A stretch of DNA of 64,000 nt from Prorocentrum cordatum (GCA_963575745.1 CAUYUJ010014773.1:157496-221495); one strand, 5' to 3'; shown: positions 45,416 to 57,884, counted from the first letter of the stretch. The notes: a model not told the origin generated them from the letters alone. A program made the numbers and translations.

Positions 45416-45800
45416 CCGTGTCAAAACACTCTTCACAACATTGAAATTGTTGCAAACTTTTGCGACGAATGCGCGCGGCGCTAAATGGAGAACAGCACAT
45501 TTGAAAACGACCTGCCCTCCATCCGTGAAGCTGGTCCAAACTTGTGAAACGAATGTGCGCGTCGCTGGGGCGAGAACCACAGTTTGAAAAGGAAGCGCCC
45601 TCCATCCGTGAAGCTGTTCCACAACTTTTAAGACGAGCGTGCCCAGCGAGAAAGAACCACATGTTGAAAACGAACCACCCTCCATCCATGAAGCTGTTCC
45701 TAATTGTGACAACGAATGTACTGTACGCGGCACTGATGCGAGAATCACATTTTGAAAACGAACCTCCCCCTATCCGCGAAACTGCTGCAATTTTCAAACT
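45416..45800 (-). repeat. ~85-bp satellite, inverted, four to five copies
   Basis: Units carry CCCTCCATCCGTGAAGCTG, GAGAACCACA(T/G)TTTGAAAA and CGAATGTGCGCG. They are complementary to the 28.3 kb satellite and adjoin the same companion repeat. Confidence 0.8.
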
Positions 45801-46489
45801 CCAGGGTCATAGGTGGTGAGGAGATCTCGAACGAAACGCCAGGCCCGCCCTACTGACACGTCTGGGGGTGCGACAAAAAGGAGTTATGTTTAAGGCAAAT
45901 GGATGGAGGAGTCATAGAGCCCGACCCTTCAAAAAGGAAGAGTTAAGGAATGGCTTCCACACAGTTGGGATGATCGACGGGCGGCCAGTGCTTCTAAGAC
46001 GCTGCCAGGCGGCCTCAAACAATCGAGGGGCCGCGAAGGAACGGGTCGAGCAACGCGGTAGGATGGCCTCCTCACGAGCACGCCTCTCCGCCTCGGCCTT
46101 CGCCTCGGCCTCCACCTCCGCGCGCTGGCGGGGAACAAAGCCAACACAACAATTACGCATTGGCCGACTCCCCAAAACTTTGGGTACGCCAACGCTGTCC
46201 CTCTTACGGGGTCCACTTCTGTCTCCGCCCAACTTCCGCCGTCGTTCCGCCAACATCCGCCGGCAAAGCCATCCACGTTCTACGTCCGCTGCTCTCCGCG
46301 AACCTTCCGTCGACTCTGGCCGTGGGCGAGAGCCCCAACTTCGATTTGCTGAGGCACGCCCTGTATGACATTTGCAGCGTAAGAGCTCACCGAACTTGCA
46401 AAATCATGAATGCAGTGGGCCCCAAACACTGGGTTCTTGCACGATCTTACCATCTTGAACTCCCAACGTGCGCTATATGTGGCGCAGTC
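45801..46489. other. Unassigned; short coiled-coil-like frame on the minus strand
   Basis: A minus-strand frame at 46256-45912 includes QRAEVEAEAKAEAERRAREE, which would form a helix. The rest is unrecognised and no start, splice or homology support was found, so it is not called as a gene. Confidence 0.25.
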
Positions 46490-47160
46490 TATAAGATGTA
46501 GCTACGTAGTGCAAGCTCTGTGCAATATTGGTGAAACGTATGTGGTACATTTCAATGGTGCCGATGTCGCCAAGTCAGATGCTCGCGCGAACATCCCACC
46601 CTCCCACCCACAACTTCTTCGCCAAAACACAGATTGCCATGATCTCAACATGCGCACGGGCGCGTGGACACTGACCGCGCAGACGAAATCCATCCTGCAA
46701 GATAGCAAAGGGTGATGCCGACAATGAGTGCGACGCCAATGACATTGGCAACGGTGATGACGGCGGTGGAAATGCGACGACGGTGATGATGGTGATGCAG
46801 ATGAAAGTGCGGATGCAAACGATTGCGCTTACCGCTTGGGACTTCTTTGCGAAACTCAGCGTCCACACTGGCGCGTGGGCACTTCCCATGCGCATCCATG
46901 ATTCGGGCGGTCGCGGGATCATGATGACGACGGCAGCGGCTACGACGACGACAAATGTTATGGTGATGGTGGTGGCGATGATCACGATGACGCCGATAGC
47001 GACCATGAGCGTGGCGATGGCAACGATAATGACGATGCCAATGATGAGGGTGATACTGATAAAGAATGATATAGGCGGCGATGCTGACGATGACCGTGGT
47101 GACGATGGCAATAACGATCACGGTGGCGATGGGATGGTGCTGCGCAGGATTATGAGGAAG
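46490..47160. repeat. Diverged solo unit of the ~1.1 kb satellite
   Basis: Starts with GTGCAAGCTCTGTGCAATAT and GCTCGCGCGAACATCCCACC like the 53.4-57.9 kb array, then a GAT/GAC-rich block (46730-47130) with ATGATGACGACGGCAGCGGC. Confidence 0.65.
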
Positions 47161-48112
47161 TGTGCGCGTGTAGAAACTCAGAACCCTGGCATAGCTTCTA
47201 TTGTAAAGCAATTGGGTGCCAGGTGTGGTTGAAGAAAGCATTATTTCGTTGTCTTTCTTTATTTCTGCCTCCCCCTCTCTCTCTCTATCCCTCTCTCCCT
47301 CTCGAAGCGCACATGGGACCAATGCAGCTGGGCAAATGTAGACATGCGCGCAACGGGATGCGCACGTGCGGCCCGCATGAGATTAGTTGACAGAGTTGGC
47401 GGGCGCGCGGTGACGTTTCTACTGCTTTCGGTCTGTTCACGCAAGCGGCCCGCATGCTCTGATCTGACGGAATGGCACACAACCGCTACTGCCTGATGAT
47501 GTCCGCGAGGGTGCGCGCGCAAATCTATGCCAGCAAGTTGCTAAGTAAAGCGCAAGCAGGGTGCTGATACGTTGTGAACAGCTGCTATGCGTTTACGAAC
47601 GCTGAAGATGATGAGTATGGGGGAGGTGGAAGGGGGAATGAGTATCGCCGTTGGCCCCAATAAACGTCTCCCACGCGCACCACCTGCTACAACGTTCTGT
47701 TAGAAATCCGCTGTGTTATGATGTTGGTTGTCATGGAATCGCGGGGGCGCGCGCATGTGACCCGCATCGTATAAGACCCAGCGTGATGTGCGAAGGATCG
47801 CAGCCGTGTATGTTCATGTGGGCTGACCTCGAATCCTAATGAATTGCGTATGCTCCTACTGACTGGTTTCGAAACCGTTGTGGCGTACCTATGGTTCTAC
47901 AGACGGGCCTCAATTCCTTAATGGCTACGCATGTTCCTATGTGTGTCGACCACATACTACTGTTGTTTCAAGTTTGCTCCTGTAACATGTTGTAATATGC
48001 GTGTGCCGATTCCCCCCCATCATCACCACAGCGCCGAACAACCCGATGGACGCGTGGGCAGAAGAGTCCGCGATTGGCAACTCTTCGGGGTGTCTAGAAC
48101 AACGTGCTGTTG
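47161..48112. other. Unassigned sequence
   Basis: A CT tract at 47270-47303. GGCCCGCAT-type strings recur at about 47360, 47450, 47760 and 49898. No gene is seen. Confidence 0.4.
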
Positions 48113-48720
48113 CCACGTGTACAGGTCACCCAAGCGGATCTCAAGCATATGGCTTTGTTTCGAGCGAAACGGATGTGTTCACGTGTCCAGATCGGTCAAG
48201 CGGGTCTCTAACATGAGGATGGTATGACATGCGTGTATCGAAACGCGTGTTTTCACGTGTCCCAGTGGCCCAGGCGGATCTCTAACATGAGGATGCGGTG
48301 AATATATCTCGAGCGAAGCGATTGTTGCATGTGCACAAATCGCCCAGGCTGACCTCTAACATGAGGACTGCTTGAGGATGTCTCGAGCGAAGCGCTTGCG
48401 CTCAATTGCCCAGGTCGCCCAAGCGCAACTCTAACATGAGCAAGTGCCGAAGATCTCTCAACCGACACACTTGCTTTCACGTGCCCAGATCGCCCAAGCG
48501 GATCTCTAGCATGAGGATGTATTGAGGTTTTCTCGAACGAGACGCTTGTGTTCACGTGTCCAGGTCGCCCAGGCGCATCTGTAGCATGAGGATGGGCTGA
48601 GGTTGTCTCTGCCGAAACGCCTGGCTGCACGCGTCTAGGTCGCTCTGGCGGATCTATAACATGAAGATGTGCTGAGGATGATTCGAACGAAACGCTTGTT
48701 GTCACGTGTCCAGGGCACAA
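48113..48720. repeat. 74-75 bp satellite, eight copies
   Basis: Unit plan: ACGTGTCCAGGTCGCCCAGG, GCGGATCTCTAACATGAGGA, TGTCTCGAGCGAAACGCTTG, TTTTC. Five successive copies keep a period of exactly 75 bp, so the minus strand reads as a 25-residue repeat (GRPGHVxTSVSFExxSxHPH...) open over ~155 codons, without an ATG. Confidence 0.85.
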
Positions 48721-48832
48721 AACTGAGATTAATTAATTAGCCGATTGGCCATCTACCGTGCGCATTACACTCATCCTAGACCGATGCAGTTTACATTCAA
48801 CCGAAATGAAGCATTCCGTGGCTGTTTCGGTT

Positions 48833-49740
48833 CTCGGTTCGTCCCACTTCGGAACAGAATCGGATCTTGAGCTCGAGACACGTTTGATGGTGCGAGCAAT
48901 CTCACACGCAATGTCAACTGCAGAGAGCTCTGCGCGAACCACGAGTTCAACAGCTCGGGACCAAGATTCAAATTAGTTCGGTCAGGATTCGGGCGCCGCT
49001 GGCGACTTGGCCCGCAACGCAGTACGTACGTAGAGCGCATCGCAGCTCAACGTCGCATGACACAACGCAGCCTGGGCGTCCCCCTGTCCGTTCCATGGCG
49101 CGTCATACTGCCCGATTTATGGCGAGACCCCTGGCGCGCTTGCGTGTCCCCTGGCGTGTCCCTTGCGGCGTCTTCTGGCGTGACGTGCCCTGGCACGCCC
49201 CCTGGCACGCCCCTCGGCGCGTCACGTGGCACGTTCCCTGGCTCGTCCCCTGGCGCTTCGCCTGTCCATTCTGTGGCACGTCCTTTGCCACGTCCCCTCG
49301 CGTGGGGCGTCCGCTGGGACGTCCTCCGGCATGACGTTCTCTGGCACTCCTCATGGCACGCACTTTGGCACGTCCCGCGGCAAATCACTGACACGTCCAC
49401 GGCACGTCCCCTAGTACGTCCCCTGACACGTCCCCTGGCGCATCCCCTAATGCGCCCCTGGCACTTCCCGTGACGCGTCCATGCGCCCTGCGCCCCGTGT
49501 CGTCCCGTCCCGTTTCTGAACTGTGTCCGGTCTTGAGCTCGAGCTGATTGGGCGCCCCGCACGTTTCGACTGCAACCATCTCTGGGCAAGCTATGCGATC
49601 AGTCAGCTCGAGCTTAAGATCCAGATCAGTTCGGTCAGGATTCGAATGCTGAGGACGACTCGATCCACACGCCATAGAGAGCAACGCAAGTCATCGCGGC
49701 ATGGCACAATTCAATTGAGCACGGCACAACACAACCCCTG
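48833..49740. repeat. Duplicated ~235-bp segment flanking a GGCACGTCCCCT minisatellite
   Basis: 48833-49065 and 49500-49740 share TCTTGAGCTCGAG, TCAGTTCGGTCAGGATTCG-type and GCAACGCA...TCGC strings in the same orientation. Between them, 49080-49470 is a degenerate 10-11 bp array of (C)TGGCACGTCCC. Confidence 0.7.
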
Positions 49741-50157
49741 GGATGGTACATCGCGATCGATACCTTCAGCATTGCAGATGCCCGTCGCCCAACCAAACAT
49801 CCTGGAAAAATCGCCGTGCATTGCATTACTGAATTGATTTCCGGGCTCGTGTGTCGATGTGATTAAGGTGCCGAAGCGAGCGCGCCGGGGCGCGCACCTG
49901 TGGCCCGCATCATATACTCTGATCGGGATCGCTACCTCTCGCACTTGTCAGATCAACGCGTTTGTATCGCAGGGTGGCAGTTGGCAAAGATCAACGGGGG
50001 GGGGAAGCGGTCGACACTGGCTCGCCCGGGCAACAGGGAACAAATGTGGCCGCTTTGGCGCGGCGCACATTCTTCGTTCGCCAGTGGGTCGACGCGCGAG
50101 CGGGCGAAACATCCACGTCTCGGAAACAAACTGAGCAACAATCACGCAGAGCATATG

Positions 50158-50225
50158 GCTTGAACTCCCCCCCCCCGCCCAAATGCAGTGGTGGTTTCGG
50201 ATCTTCCGATTTTGGGCCTCCGAGT
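50158..50225 (-). repeat. ~65-bp dispersed repeat, inverted copy of 32755-32822
   Basis: GGTTTCGGATCTTCCGATTT is the complement of the 32.77 kb core; a C-run replaces the G-run. Confidence 0.7.
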
Positions 50226-51489
50226 GGTCTTCTCAAGGAGCATGCCACCTTGGAATTGCGGGGGAGGCGGGGAGTGCTGCTCCCTTTCTTCCCTCCACCG
50301 TCGCTCTCGCCTCAGCGCCGCGCAGCTCTCGCCTGCAGGCGGCGCTCCTGCTCGGCGCCGCGCTCGCAGTTTTTTACTCGCCCAGTCGGTGGGCGGGGCC
50401 GCGCGCGAGCGGACGACCTGTCGCCTGCGCGTTCGCTCTGTGCACAAGTTTCGCTTGAAAAAGATGCTGCTCCCAGGTGGGCGCGAGGCGTGATATTAAT
50501 GTGATAAAATTTGTGTATCCAAGTTTTTTATCACCGTTTTTTGTTATCACGGTTTGTTTAATCACAATGTCTTATCACACTCGTCTTTGTATCACACTTG
50601 CGCGTCGCTCTCCGGATCCCAGCGGGTCTGCGCGAGAGCGGGCGAAATGGCGTCCTCGCCCATGCGCCGCGCAGGCTCGTGTGCGAGAGTGGCAGTGCTG
50701 TTGCGGAGCGCCGCGTTTCTCGTCTTCGATGCGCTAATCGAACATTGGCCGCCAGGATTTTATGACGCTCCGCCTCCGCCAGTACACGGTCCGCATGTTT
50801 CCACGTCGCCAACTCGTGTGAAGTGGGAGCGCGCACGAGTGCCAACTGCTTGTAATGTGGGAGCGCATTCCAATCACAATTCTAAAGTGTGCCACAATGT
50901 ATTCTTATGTTATGGAAGGAAAGGTGGGCATCGACCTGGCTGACTTGACCCTCATCCTTTTCCTCAACAGATTACGAAGCATATAGATATACACAAATGT
51001 GCATATATACATGCGAGATTTCAAGGCTCGCTGCGCTTCGCCTTCTAATCTTGATCCTTGCACCGACGTGTCTCTAGTGACGCTGCGGTCGAGATCGTCG
51101 TCGCCGCTGCCGTCGTCGTCGTCGTCGTAGTCGTGAACGAGCTCGAAGGAAAGCTGAACATCAGATTTTGGTTCCTGGGATCGCTGAAGAAAGAGTCTGA
51201 GAAGGCCGTGCTGGAGGAGGGAAGAGACGAGGAGGATCAGGAGAGTGCGCCGAGGAGAGACGAAGAGAAAGGGGGAGAGAGGTAGGAGAGTGAGGACGAG
51301 GAGAGGGAGAAAGAGGAGAGAGAGGAGGCGGAGGGCTACCGAGACGAAAAAAAAAGCTGCGCATCAAATTGTGGTTCCCCAGACCTTGGAAGCCTGTCGT
51401 GGGATCTCTTTGGGGCCCCCTAGGTGTGTCTTGGGGCCCTTGAGTGTCTCTGGGGAGCTGGTGATAACAGTCTCTGGTCTGGGGCCTTT
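50226..51489. repeat. GC-rich segment related to 58.9-59.85 kb
   Basis: Its best-conserved part, 50856-50960 (GTGGGAGCGCATTCCAATCA...GTGCCACAAT...TCGACCTGGCT), recurs at 59735-59850. CGCGAGCGGGCGA motifs occur in both. No gene is recognised. A GTC repeat lies at 51105-51135. Confidence 0.5.
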
Positions 51490-51800
51490 CAGAAGGCAGC
51501 GGAGGAGGAAGACAACAAACTACAGGATGAGTAAGAGGAGCAGGAAGAGGAAGAGCAGGAGCAGGAGGAGGAGGAGGAGGAGGAGGAGGAGGGAGCGAAG
51601 AAGGAAGAGCAGAGGGAGGAGGGGGGGAAGGGAGGGGCAGAGGGGAAGCAGAGAGAGGAGAAGCATGAGCAGGAGCAGGAGGAGAAAAGGATGAGGAGGA
51701 GGAGGAGGAGGGGGAGGAGGAGGAGAAGGAGGAGAAGGAGAAAAAGAGGAGGAGAACAGGAGGAGGAGGAGAAGGAGGGGAAGGAGGGGAGGAGATTTCC
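51490..51800. repeat. GAG/AGG microsatellite
   Basis: Purine tract with AAG interruptions. The following ~250 bp are CTTGGGG-type degenerate repeat. Confidence 0.85.
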
Positions 51801-52059
51801 GAAGAGGTGGTGTCGAGAGTGACATTGGAACCTTCTTGGGCTTTCTTGGGAATCTCTTCGGAGACTCGTGACAGGAGAGGTGATGAACCTGAAACAATGG
51901 GAAATTAATGAAGTTGGCGGCCTCTGTAGGCCTGATTGGGGATCTGCTTGGGGCCCTTCCTGGTCTTCTAGGGGCCCTCTTGGGCTGTCCTTTTGGGGGG
52001 GGGACGGTGACATGCAGGGTTTTTTCTTTGCTATTTCATAGGTAGAAGGAAAATAGATG

Positions 52060-52216
52060 TGTGTGTATATGTATATATATATACACATACATACATACAA
52101 ACATACATACATACATACATACATACATGCATGCATACGTACATACATACATACATACCTGCGTGCGTGCGTGCGTGCGTGCGTGCGTACGTACGTACGT
52201 ACGTACATACATACAT

Positions 52217-52247
<31 letters not shown>

Positions 52248-52255
52248 TATGTGTA
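52060..52255. repeat. Tetranucleotide mosaic TATA/CATA/TGCG/TACG/CAGA
   Basis: Successive homogeneous blocks of different four-base units in one tract, differing by one base from block to block, as at 21.5 kb. Confidence 0.9.
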
Positions 52256-52259
52256 TTAC

Positions 52260-52810
52260 CCAGACCCCCCTAAACTGGACCTCGCCCCCAACGACGCCCC
52301 AGACGCCCTTTCGGAGGGTCCAACGGGCCTTCCGAACAATTGGGCGCCCCTGCCGAGCTCAGCCCACAAGCCCAAAACGGTCTGGCAGGCGGCCAAACGG
52401 CCTCCCGAGGACCCCAAGAGGCCTCAGACACCCACCAGACGCCTGCTGACCACCTAAAGAAGACCCCCGAGAGGCCTTCGAAACGCAACAGAAAATTGAT
52501 TTCCCATGGTTTTCTATTCCTTCGGTTGCGCAGGCGTCCGACTGCCCAGGAAGCCCGACAATCGCCGTTAAATTCTCCTGAAGTGATTCCAGATTCCAGC
52601 CAGTCCAACATGAGCCCCAAGACGACCCAATAGGGCCCCAGAAGAGAGGCCCATGATGGCCCAAGATGGCGCCTACACGCCCCCCGAAGCATTCCAAGTC
52701 GTGAGCCGGTCGTTCAGGGAGACCACGGTTGGAAGAATGGTGGCCCGAAGAAGCCCACAGAGGCCCCCAGAAGGCGCCCAGGAGGTCCCCAGAAGGCCCC
52801 AAGGGAAATC
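52260..52810 (+). repeat. Dispersed repeat R7, copy 2
   Basis: Same orientation as copy 1 at 20605-21250, with internal deletions; again enclosed by microsatellites on both sides. Confidence 0.7.
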
Positions 52811-52829
52811 CTGCACAGAAAATATACAC

Positions 52830-53340
52830 ATGTATGTATGTATGTACGTATGTATGTATGAATGTATGTATGTTTGCGTGCATGTATGTGTGCAGGCATG
52901 CATGTAAACACGTACGTATGTATGTATGCTTTAAACATACATACAGCTGTGCAAATACATGGTTTTACATACATGCATGCATCCATCCATACACGTACAT
53001 ACATGCATGCATACAGCACACACATCCATAGGCGTATACACATACATATACATATACGTACACATAAACATATACATGTACATATACATAACCATACACA
53101 TACACATACACATACACATATACATACACATACACATAAACATATACATATACATGTACACAAACATTTACATACACGTATACTACACGAAGACACATAC
53201 ACTTACACTACCATAAGTTATAGACATGCACGTACATGTGCACGCGCATATCAACATACGAATACGTATGCATATACCAATACCGAACCGTTTATATTTG
53301 CATACATGCATACATATACATATACATATACATAACACAC
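52830..53340. repeat. TATG/CATA/ATACAC microsatellite complex
   Basis: TATG-type units give way to CATA, ATACAC and TACATA units. Confidence 0.85.
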
Positions 53341-53389
53341 ACCCAACGTGGATCCACGAATTCTGTGCTCTAGCATACGAAATGGTGTA

Positions 53390-56300
53390 ACCGATAGGGA
53401 GCCAAATATGCGGTGCAAACTATGTGGTGCAATTCGATGTGGCGATGTTAAGGCTATGAACTTCACTGCTCGCGCAATCGTCCCACCCATCCACCCGCAA
53501 CTTGGTTTGCAAAACCAATGCGGCGGCAGTTGTGGTGATTGCTTGGCGATGGCTGGCGCGTCGCTGCGGCCGCGCTGGGCGCGCGCAAGCCCCCGCCTAC
53601 AACGGCCGCCTAATCTGGCGCGACCGACGCAGCTGTGGTGGCGCTGACCGCCGGGGGCTCCCCAGCGCGTCTCGCAGGCCGCGCTGACGCGCGGGCACTT
53701 CACTGCCAATCGGTGACTCGGGCGGGCGGGGTATCATGGCGACGTCGACGACGGCAGACGCGATGCTGATTGCAGCGGTACTGGTGACGACGATGACGAT
53801 GACGACGGTAACGCCAACGACGGCGACGATGCTGATAACGCCGATAACGATGATGGTCCCCACGCGTCGGCGAAGATGGTTTTGGAAGGAATTTGACATG
53901 CGCGCGCGGCTGGCGGACGCGAGCGGCCAGCGTTGCATTTTTTGACAGGGACCGTGCCCTTGCCCCAGCACGCGCGCGCGAAGGCGTTCCAGTGATATCG
54001 ACATGGGCGCGCGAGAGGCACGTTGGGTCGCATTTGATGGAAATGCGGATTATCCGATCGTTCTCTTGAGAATTCGCAGGAACGCGCGTGCAGTTCTGAG
54101 ATTTGGGGGAGAAGCCGCGTTGTCATCCAATGGTTTGCGTGACATGCTTCGGGGCACTTGACTTTAGAATCCGCGCGACACTTCCGGTTTCTGCATGATT
54201 TCTGTACGCGAGCGCGACAGCGCGCGCGCATGCGCTTCGTCTCCTTTTTGCAGCAGAGCATTGGAAATCTATGTCTTTGATTAACGAGCGCGCGCGCGCT
54301 ATTCTATTCTTTGGCAAGGATGGGGGCGTGGAACCAGCTTGACTGGATGGTATGAACGTGTTTTTTGTCAATGACCGATGGGACAGAAACCCACGTAAGT
54401 TGCACACCCCGATGGCGTAGCGACAACCAAGGGGGGGGGCGGGGCGGTAGATCCTCATTTCTCTTGACTGGACAATTATATACGCGGTGCACTCTAAGTT
54501 GCGCAACTCACCTGCCGAACCTGCATTTGTCAACTGCACTGCTCGCGCAATCGCCCCGCCCGCCCGCCCGAAACTTGGCCAGCGAAGCCCGTGCGGCGGC
54601 GATTGCGGTGACTGCCCGGCGCTGGCTGGCGCGCCGCTGCGGCAGCGCGAGCGCGCGCGGGCTCGCGCGCGCAGCGGCCAGCTTGTCTGGCGCGATCGAC
54701 GCAGCCGCGGTGGCGCTGACCACTGGGGGCTCCCCAGCAGGCCGCGCTGACGCGCGGGCACCTCAGCGCGAATCGGTAACTCGGACCAGCAGTGTATCAT
54801 GGCCACGTCGACGACGGCAGACGCGATGCTGATTGTAGCGATGCTGGTGACGACGATGACGATGACGACGGCAAGGCCGTCGGCGGCACCGATGCTGACC
54901 GCGCCGACGACGATGCTGGCGTCCACGCGTCGGCGATGAAGGGTTTGAGGGGATTTCGGCATGCGCGCGCGGCCAACAGACGCGAGCGGCCCGCAAGGCA
55001 TTATCAGACAGGGACCGTACCCCCCCCCCCTAAGCACGCCCGCAAGGGTGCCCGAATGATATCGACACGCGCGCGCGAGAGGCAGGTCTGGCCGCAGTGG
55101 GCGGAAAGGTCTAACACCTGTGGGTTCCCTAAGGCATTTCGCAACAGCGAGCGCGCGACCTCTTTTTAAACAAACATGTGTTCGGTGCACTCGATTGCGA
55201 ACTCCATGCGGAACCACAGGTTTTAGACTGATTATGGCATGCTCGCGCGACGGTGCGCGAGTATGCGGTTTGGCATCTTGCTCTGACAGTGGTTCTTAAG
55301 ACTTGATGACTTGCGAGAAACGACTGCGCGCGCATCGTGATATTGGACGAGGGTGAGAAGGGGTGCGGGGATTGCGTGAATTCATTGCTGCAGCGAATGA
55401 TGGGGCAGACTATGCACATGGCTTATCGCCAGGGAGGGTCGATACGTCCAGAGGGTGGTAAACCCTAGTTCCTCTATGGCAAGGAGAATTTAAGAAATGA
55501 GATATATGCGGCGCACTTAATTTTGAACAACTTGGAGCTGTTACCTCCACTGCTCGCACGATGATCCCCCTCCCACCCGCAACTTGGTTTGCAAAATCCA
55601 CGCGGCGGCGATTGGGATGACTGCTTGGCGATGGCTGGTGCATCTTTGCGGCCGCGCTGGCCCGCGCATGCTGGCGCGCGCAGCGCCCTGCTAGCTTGGC
55701 GCGACCGACGCGGCCGCGCTGGCGCTCGCCGCTGGGCACTTCCCAACGGGCACTTCAGTGCGAGTTGGTGGCTTGGGAGGGCGCGGTATCATGGCGACGT
55801 CGACGACGGCAGACGCGGCGATGACAGTGGCGATGACGGTGACGATGATGACGATGGCGACCACACAGCCAATGACGGCGACCATGCTGATCACGCCGAT
55901 GACGATGACGATGTCCTCGCGTCGGTGATGGAAGTTTTGGAAGGGGTTCGGCACGCGCGCGCGACCGACGCGCGCGAGTGGCCAACAAGGTGTTATTTGA
56001 CAGGGGTCGCGCCCGCCGGCCCCCCCCCCCAGCACACGCGCAAAGGCATTTGAATGATTTCGACATGCGGCGCGAGAGGCAGGTTTGGTCGAGTGTGATG
56101 AAAACGTTGAAAACTGGTGGTTTTTCCTTAAGAATTCGCAAGCATGCGCGCGCAGACTTCTCAAACAACGGATGTTGCAAACACATGTGTTTGTATGCTC
56201 TCGGGACACTCGGTTTTGAATTCCTTACCGCGGTACCTCTGGATTGTCGCAGGATTCTGGCGCGCGCGCGCGACGACGCGCGCGCGCCCTTCGTTCCTTT

Positions 56301-57870
56301 GTATGCAAAGGGATCCTTGCGACAGCACGCGCTCCAGGGCTTTCGAAAGGTTTCGACATACGCGCGCGAGAGGCACGCGTAGTACATTTCGACGGATATT
56401 TTAAAACCCGCAAGAGCGTGAACCCAAGTTTCCCAAACAAGCCGTTTCGAAACCATTGTTTGTTATATTTTTGTTCGAGGTACTACTCGATTTAAATCCC
56501 CACGAGACTCAAGGTTTTTGAAGGACTCTGGCATGCGCGCGCGACGACGTTCGCGTATGTACGTGCTTCACCCAATGCGTTGCGAAAGATTACTAAAAAC
56601 TGCTGGTTTGTGATAAGCGAGCGTGCGGGCATCATCTGTCCGCAAAGAATGGAGGGGGGTCGGTCCGCGTCTGCCTGGGGTTGTACGAACTCATATTTAG
56701 GATGGACGGTGCGGCAAACTCAGATGTAAGTCGTGATGCGAGTAAGTGAGGCGATAAGTCCGGGAAGGGGGTAGATCCTAAGGCTGTTTAAACATGGAGA
56801 ACCTACGTACGTCGTGCAACCATATGTTGCCATCTATGTGGTGAAACTTATTGCTGTTTGCAATGAGTTGACTGCTCGCGCACTAGCCCCCCCCACCCAC
56901 CCAAAACTTCGTTTGCAAAACCCACGCGGCGGCGATTACAATGACTTCTGGGCGCTGGCTGGCGCATCGTTGCGGCCGAGTTCGCGCGCGCAGGCTCCCG
57001 CGCACCACGGCCAGCTAGTCTGGCGCGATCGACGCGGCCGCGGTGGCGCTGACCGCTAGGCACTTCCCAGCGCGTTTCGCTTGCCGCGCTGACGCGCGTG
57101 CACTTCAGTGCGAGCCGGTGACTTGGGCGGGCGGTGTATTATGGCGACGTCGACAATCCAGACACGATGATGATAGTAGCGATGCTGGCGACGAGGACGA
57201 CAGCGACGACGGCAAAGCCAATGACGGCGCCGATGCTGATCACGCCGGTGACGATGATGGTGTTCACGTGTCGGTGATGGAAGGATTTATTTCGACATGC
57301 GCGTGCGGCCGACGGGCGCGAGTGGCCTGCACGGTATTATTTGAAAGGGTTCGTGGCCCCCCAGCAAGCGCGCAAGGGCGTTCGAATAATTTCGACATGC
57401 GCGCGCGAAGCCCACTTGGTCGAATTTGATGACATGTTGGGAAACCTATGGGTTCCACAAGAACTCGCAAGAGCGCGCAGACTTCCTCTTGAAAACTCAT
57501 GCTGCAAAGCCATTATTTGTTCTTGCTTCCGGGAATGTCGATATTGATATCTCTGCGGAACCTAAAGCTTGTTTGCCAGATTCTGGCATGCGCGCGCGAC
57601 GTCGCGCGCGTGCGGACTTTGTCTCGATTATTGAAAAGGTGATTGTAAATTTAACTTGTTGGGGTCAACGAATGTGAGTGTGTGTGTGTGCATATGTTGT
57701 TGTCAAGGATGGGGGGGGTCGAACCCGATTTGGCTGGGATGATGTGATTCATATGGTACATCGACGATGGGGCATAATCATAATTTGCAACTTGCGCATT
57801 CCCACGGGGGACGGATAACCCCAGGGAGGGATCATAGTTTTTCTTGAAAAGGGAATCTATGTGGTGCGCA
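53390..57870. repeat. Satellite array, four ~1.0-1.3 kb units
   Basis: The anchor (A)CTGCTCGCGCA occurs at 53465, 54538, 55549 and 56871, giving periods of 1073, 1011 and 1322 bp. Each unit runs: TATGCGGTGCA-type start, CTGCTCGCGCAATC, CCGCAACTTGGTTTGCAAAA, GCGGCGGCGATTG, ATCATGGCGACGTCGACGAC, a GAC/GAT-rich block, GGCATGCGCGCGCG, GACAGGGACCGT, CGAATGATTTCGACATGCGC, a GC palindrome, and a unit end rich in G runs. The third unit has an extra ~300 bp from duplication of the palindrome module. Repetition at this length implies unequal exchange or amplification. Confidence 0.85.
56256..56290. repeat. Alternating GC palindrome of the satellite (example)
   Basis: GCGCGCGCGCGACGACGCGC is part of a palindrome (GCGCG...CGCGC around ACGA). 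Equivalent elements lie at 37495-37516, 37791-37810, 54196-54222, 55236-55262, 56530-56555 and 57585-57612, always before a CTTCGT- or CTTTGT-type string. Confidence 0.65.
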
Positions 57871-57884
57871 GTCTATGTGGTGCA

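Noticed and set aside
48113-48720. CRISPR-like regular array
   Set aside because: Units are 74-75 bp with no separate unique spacers, in a eukaryotic context without cas genes; it is an ordinary satellite.
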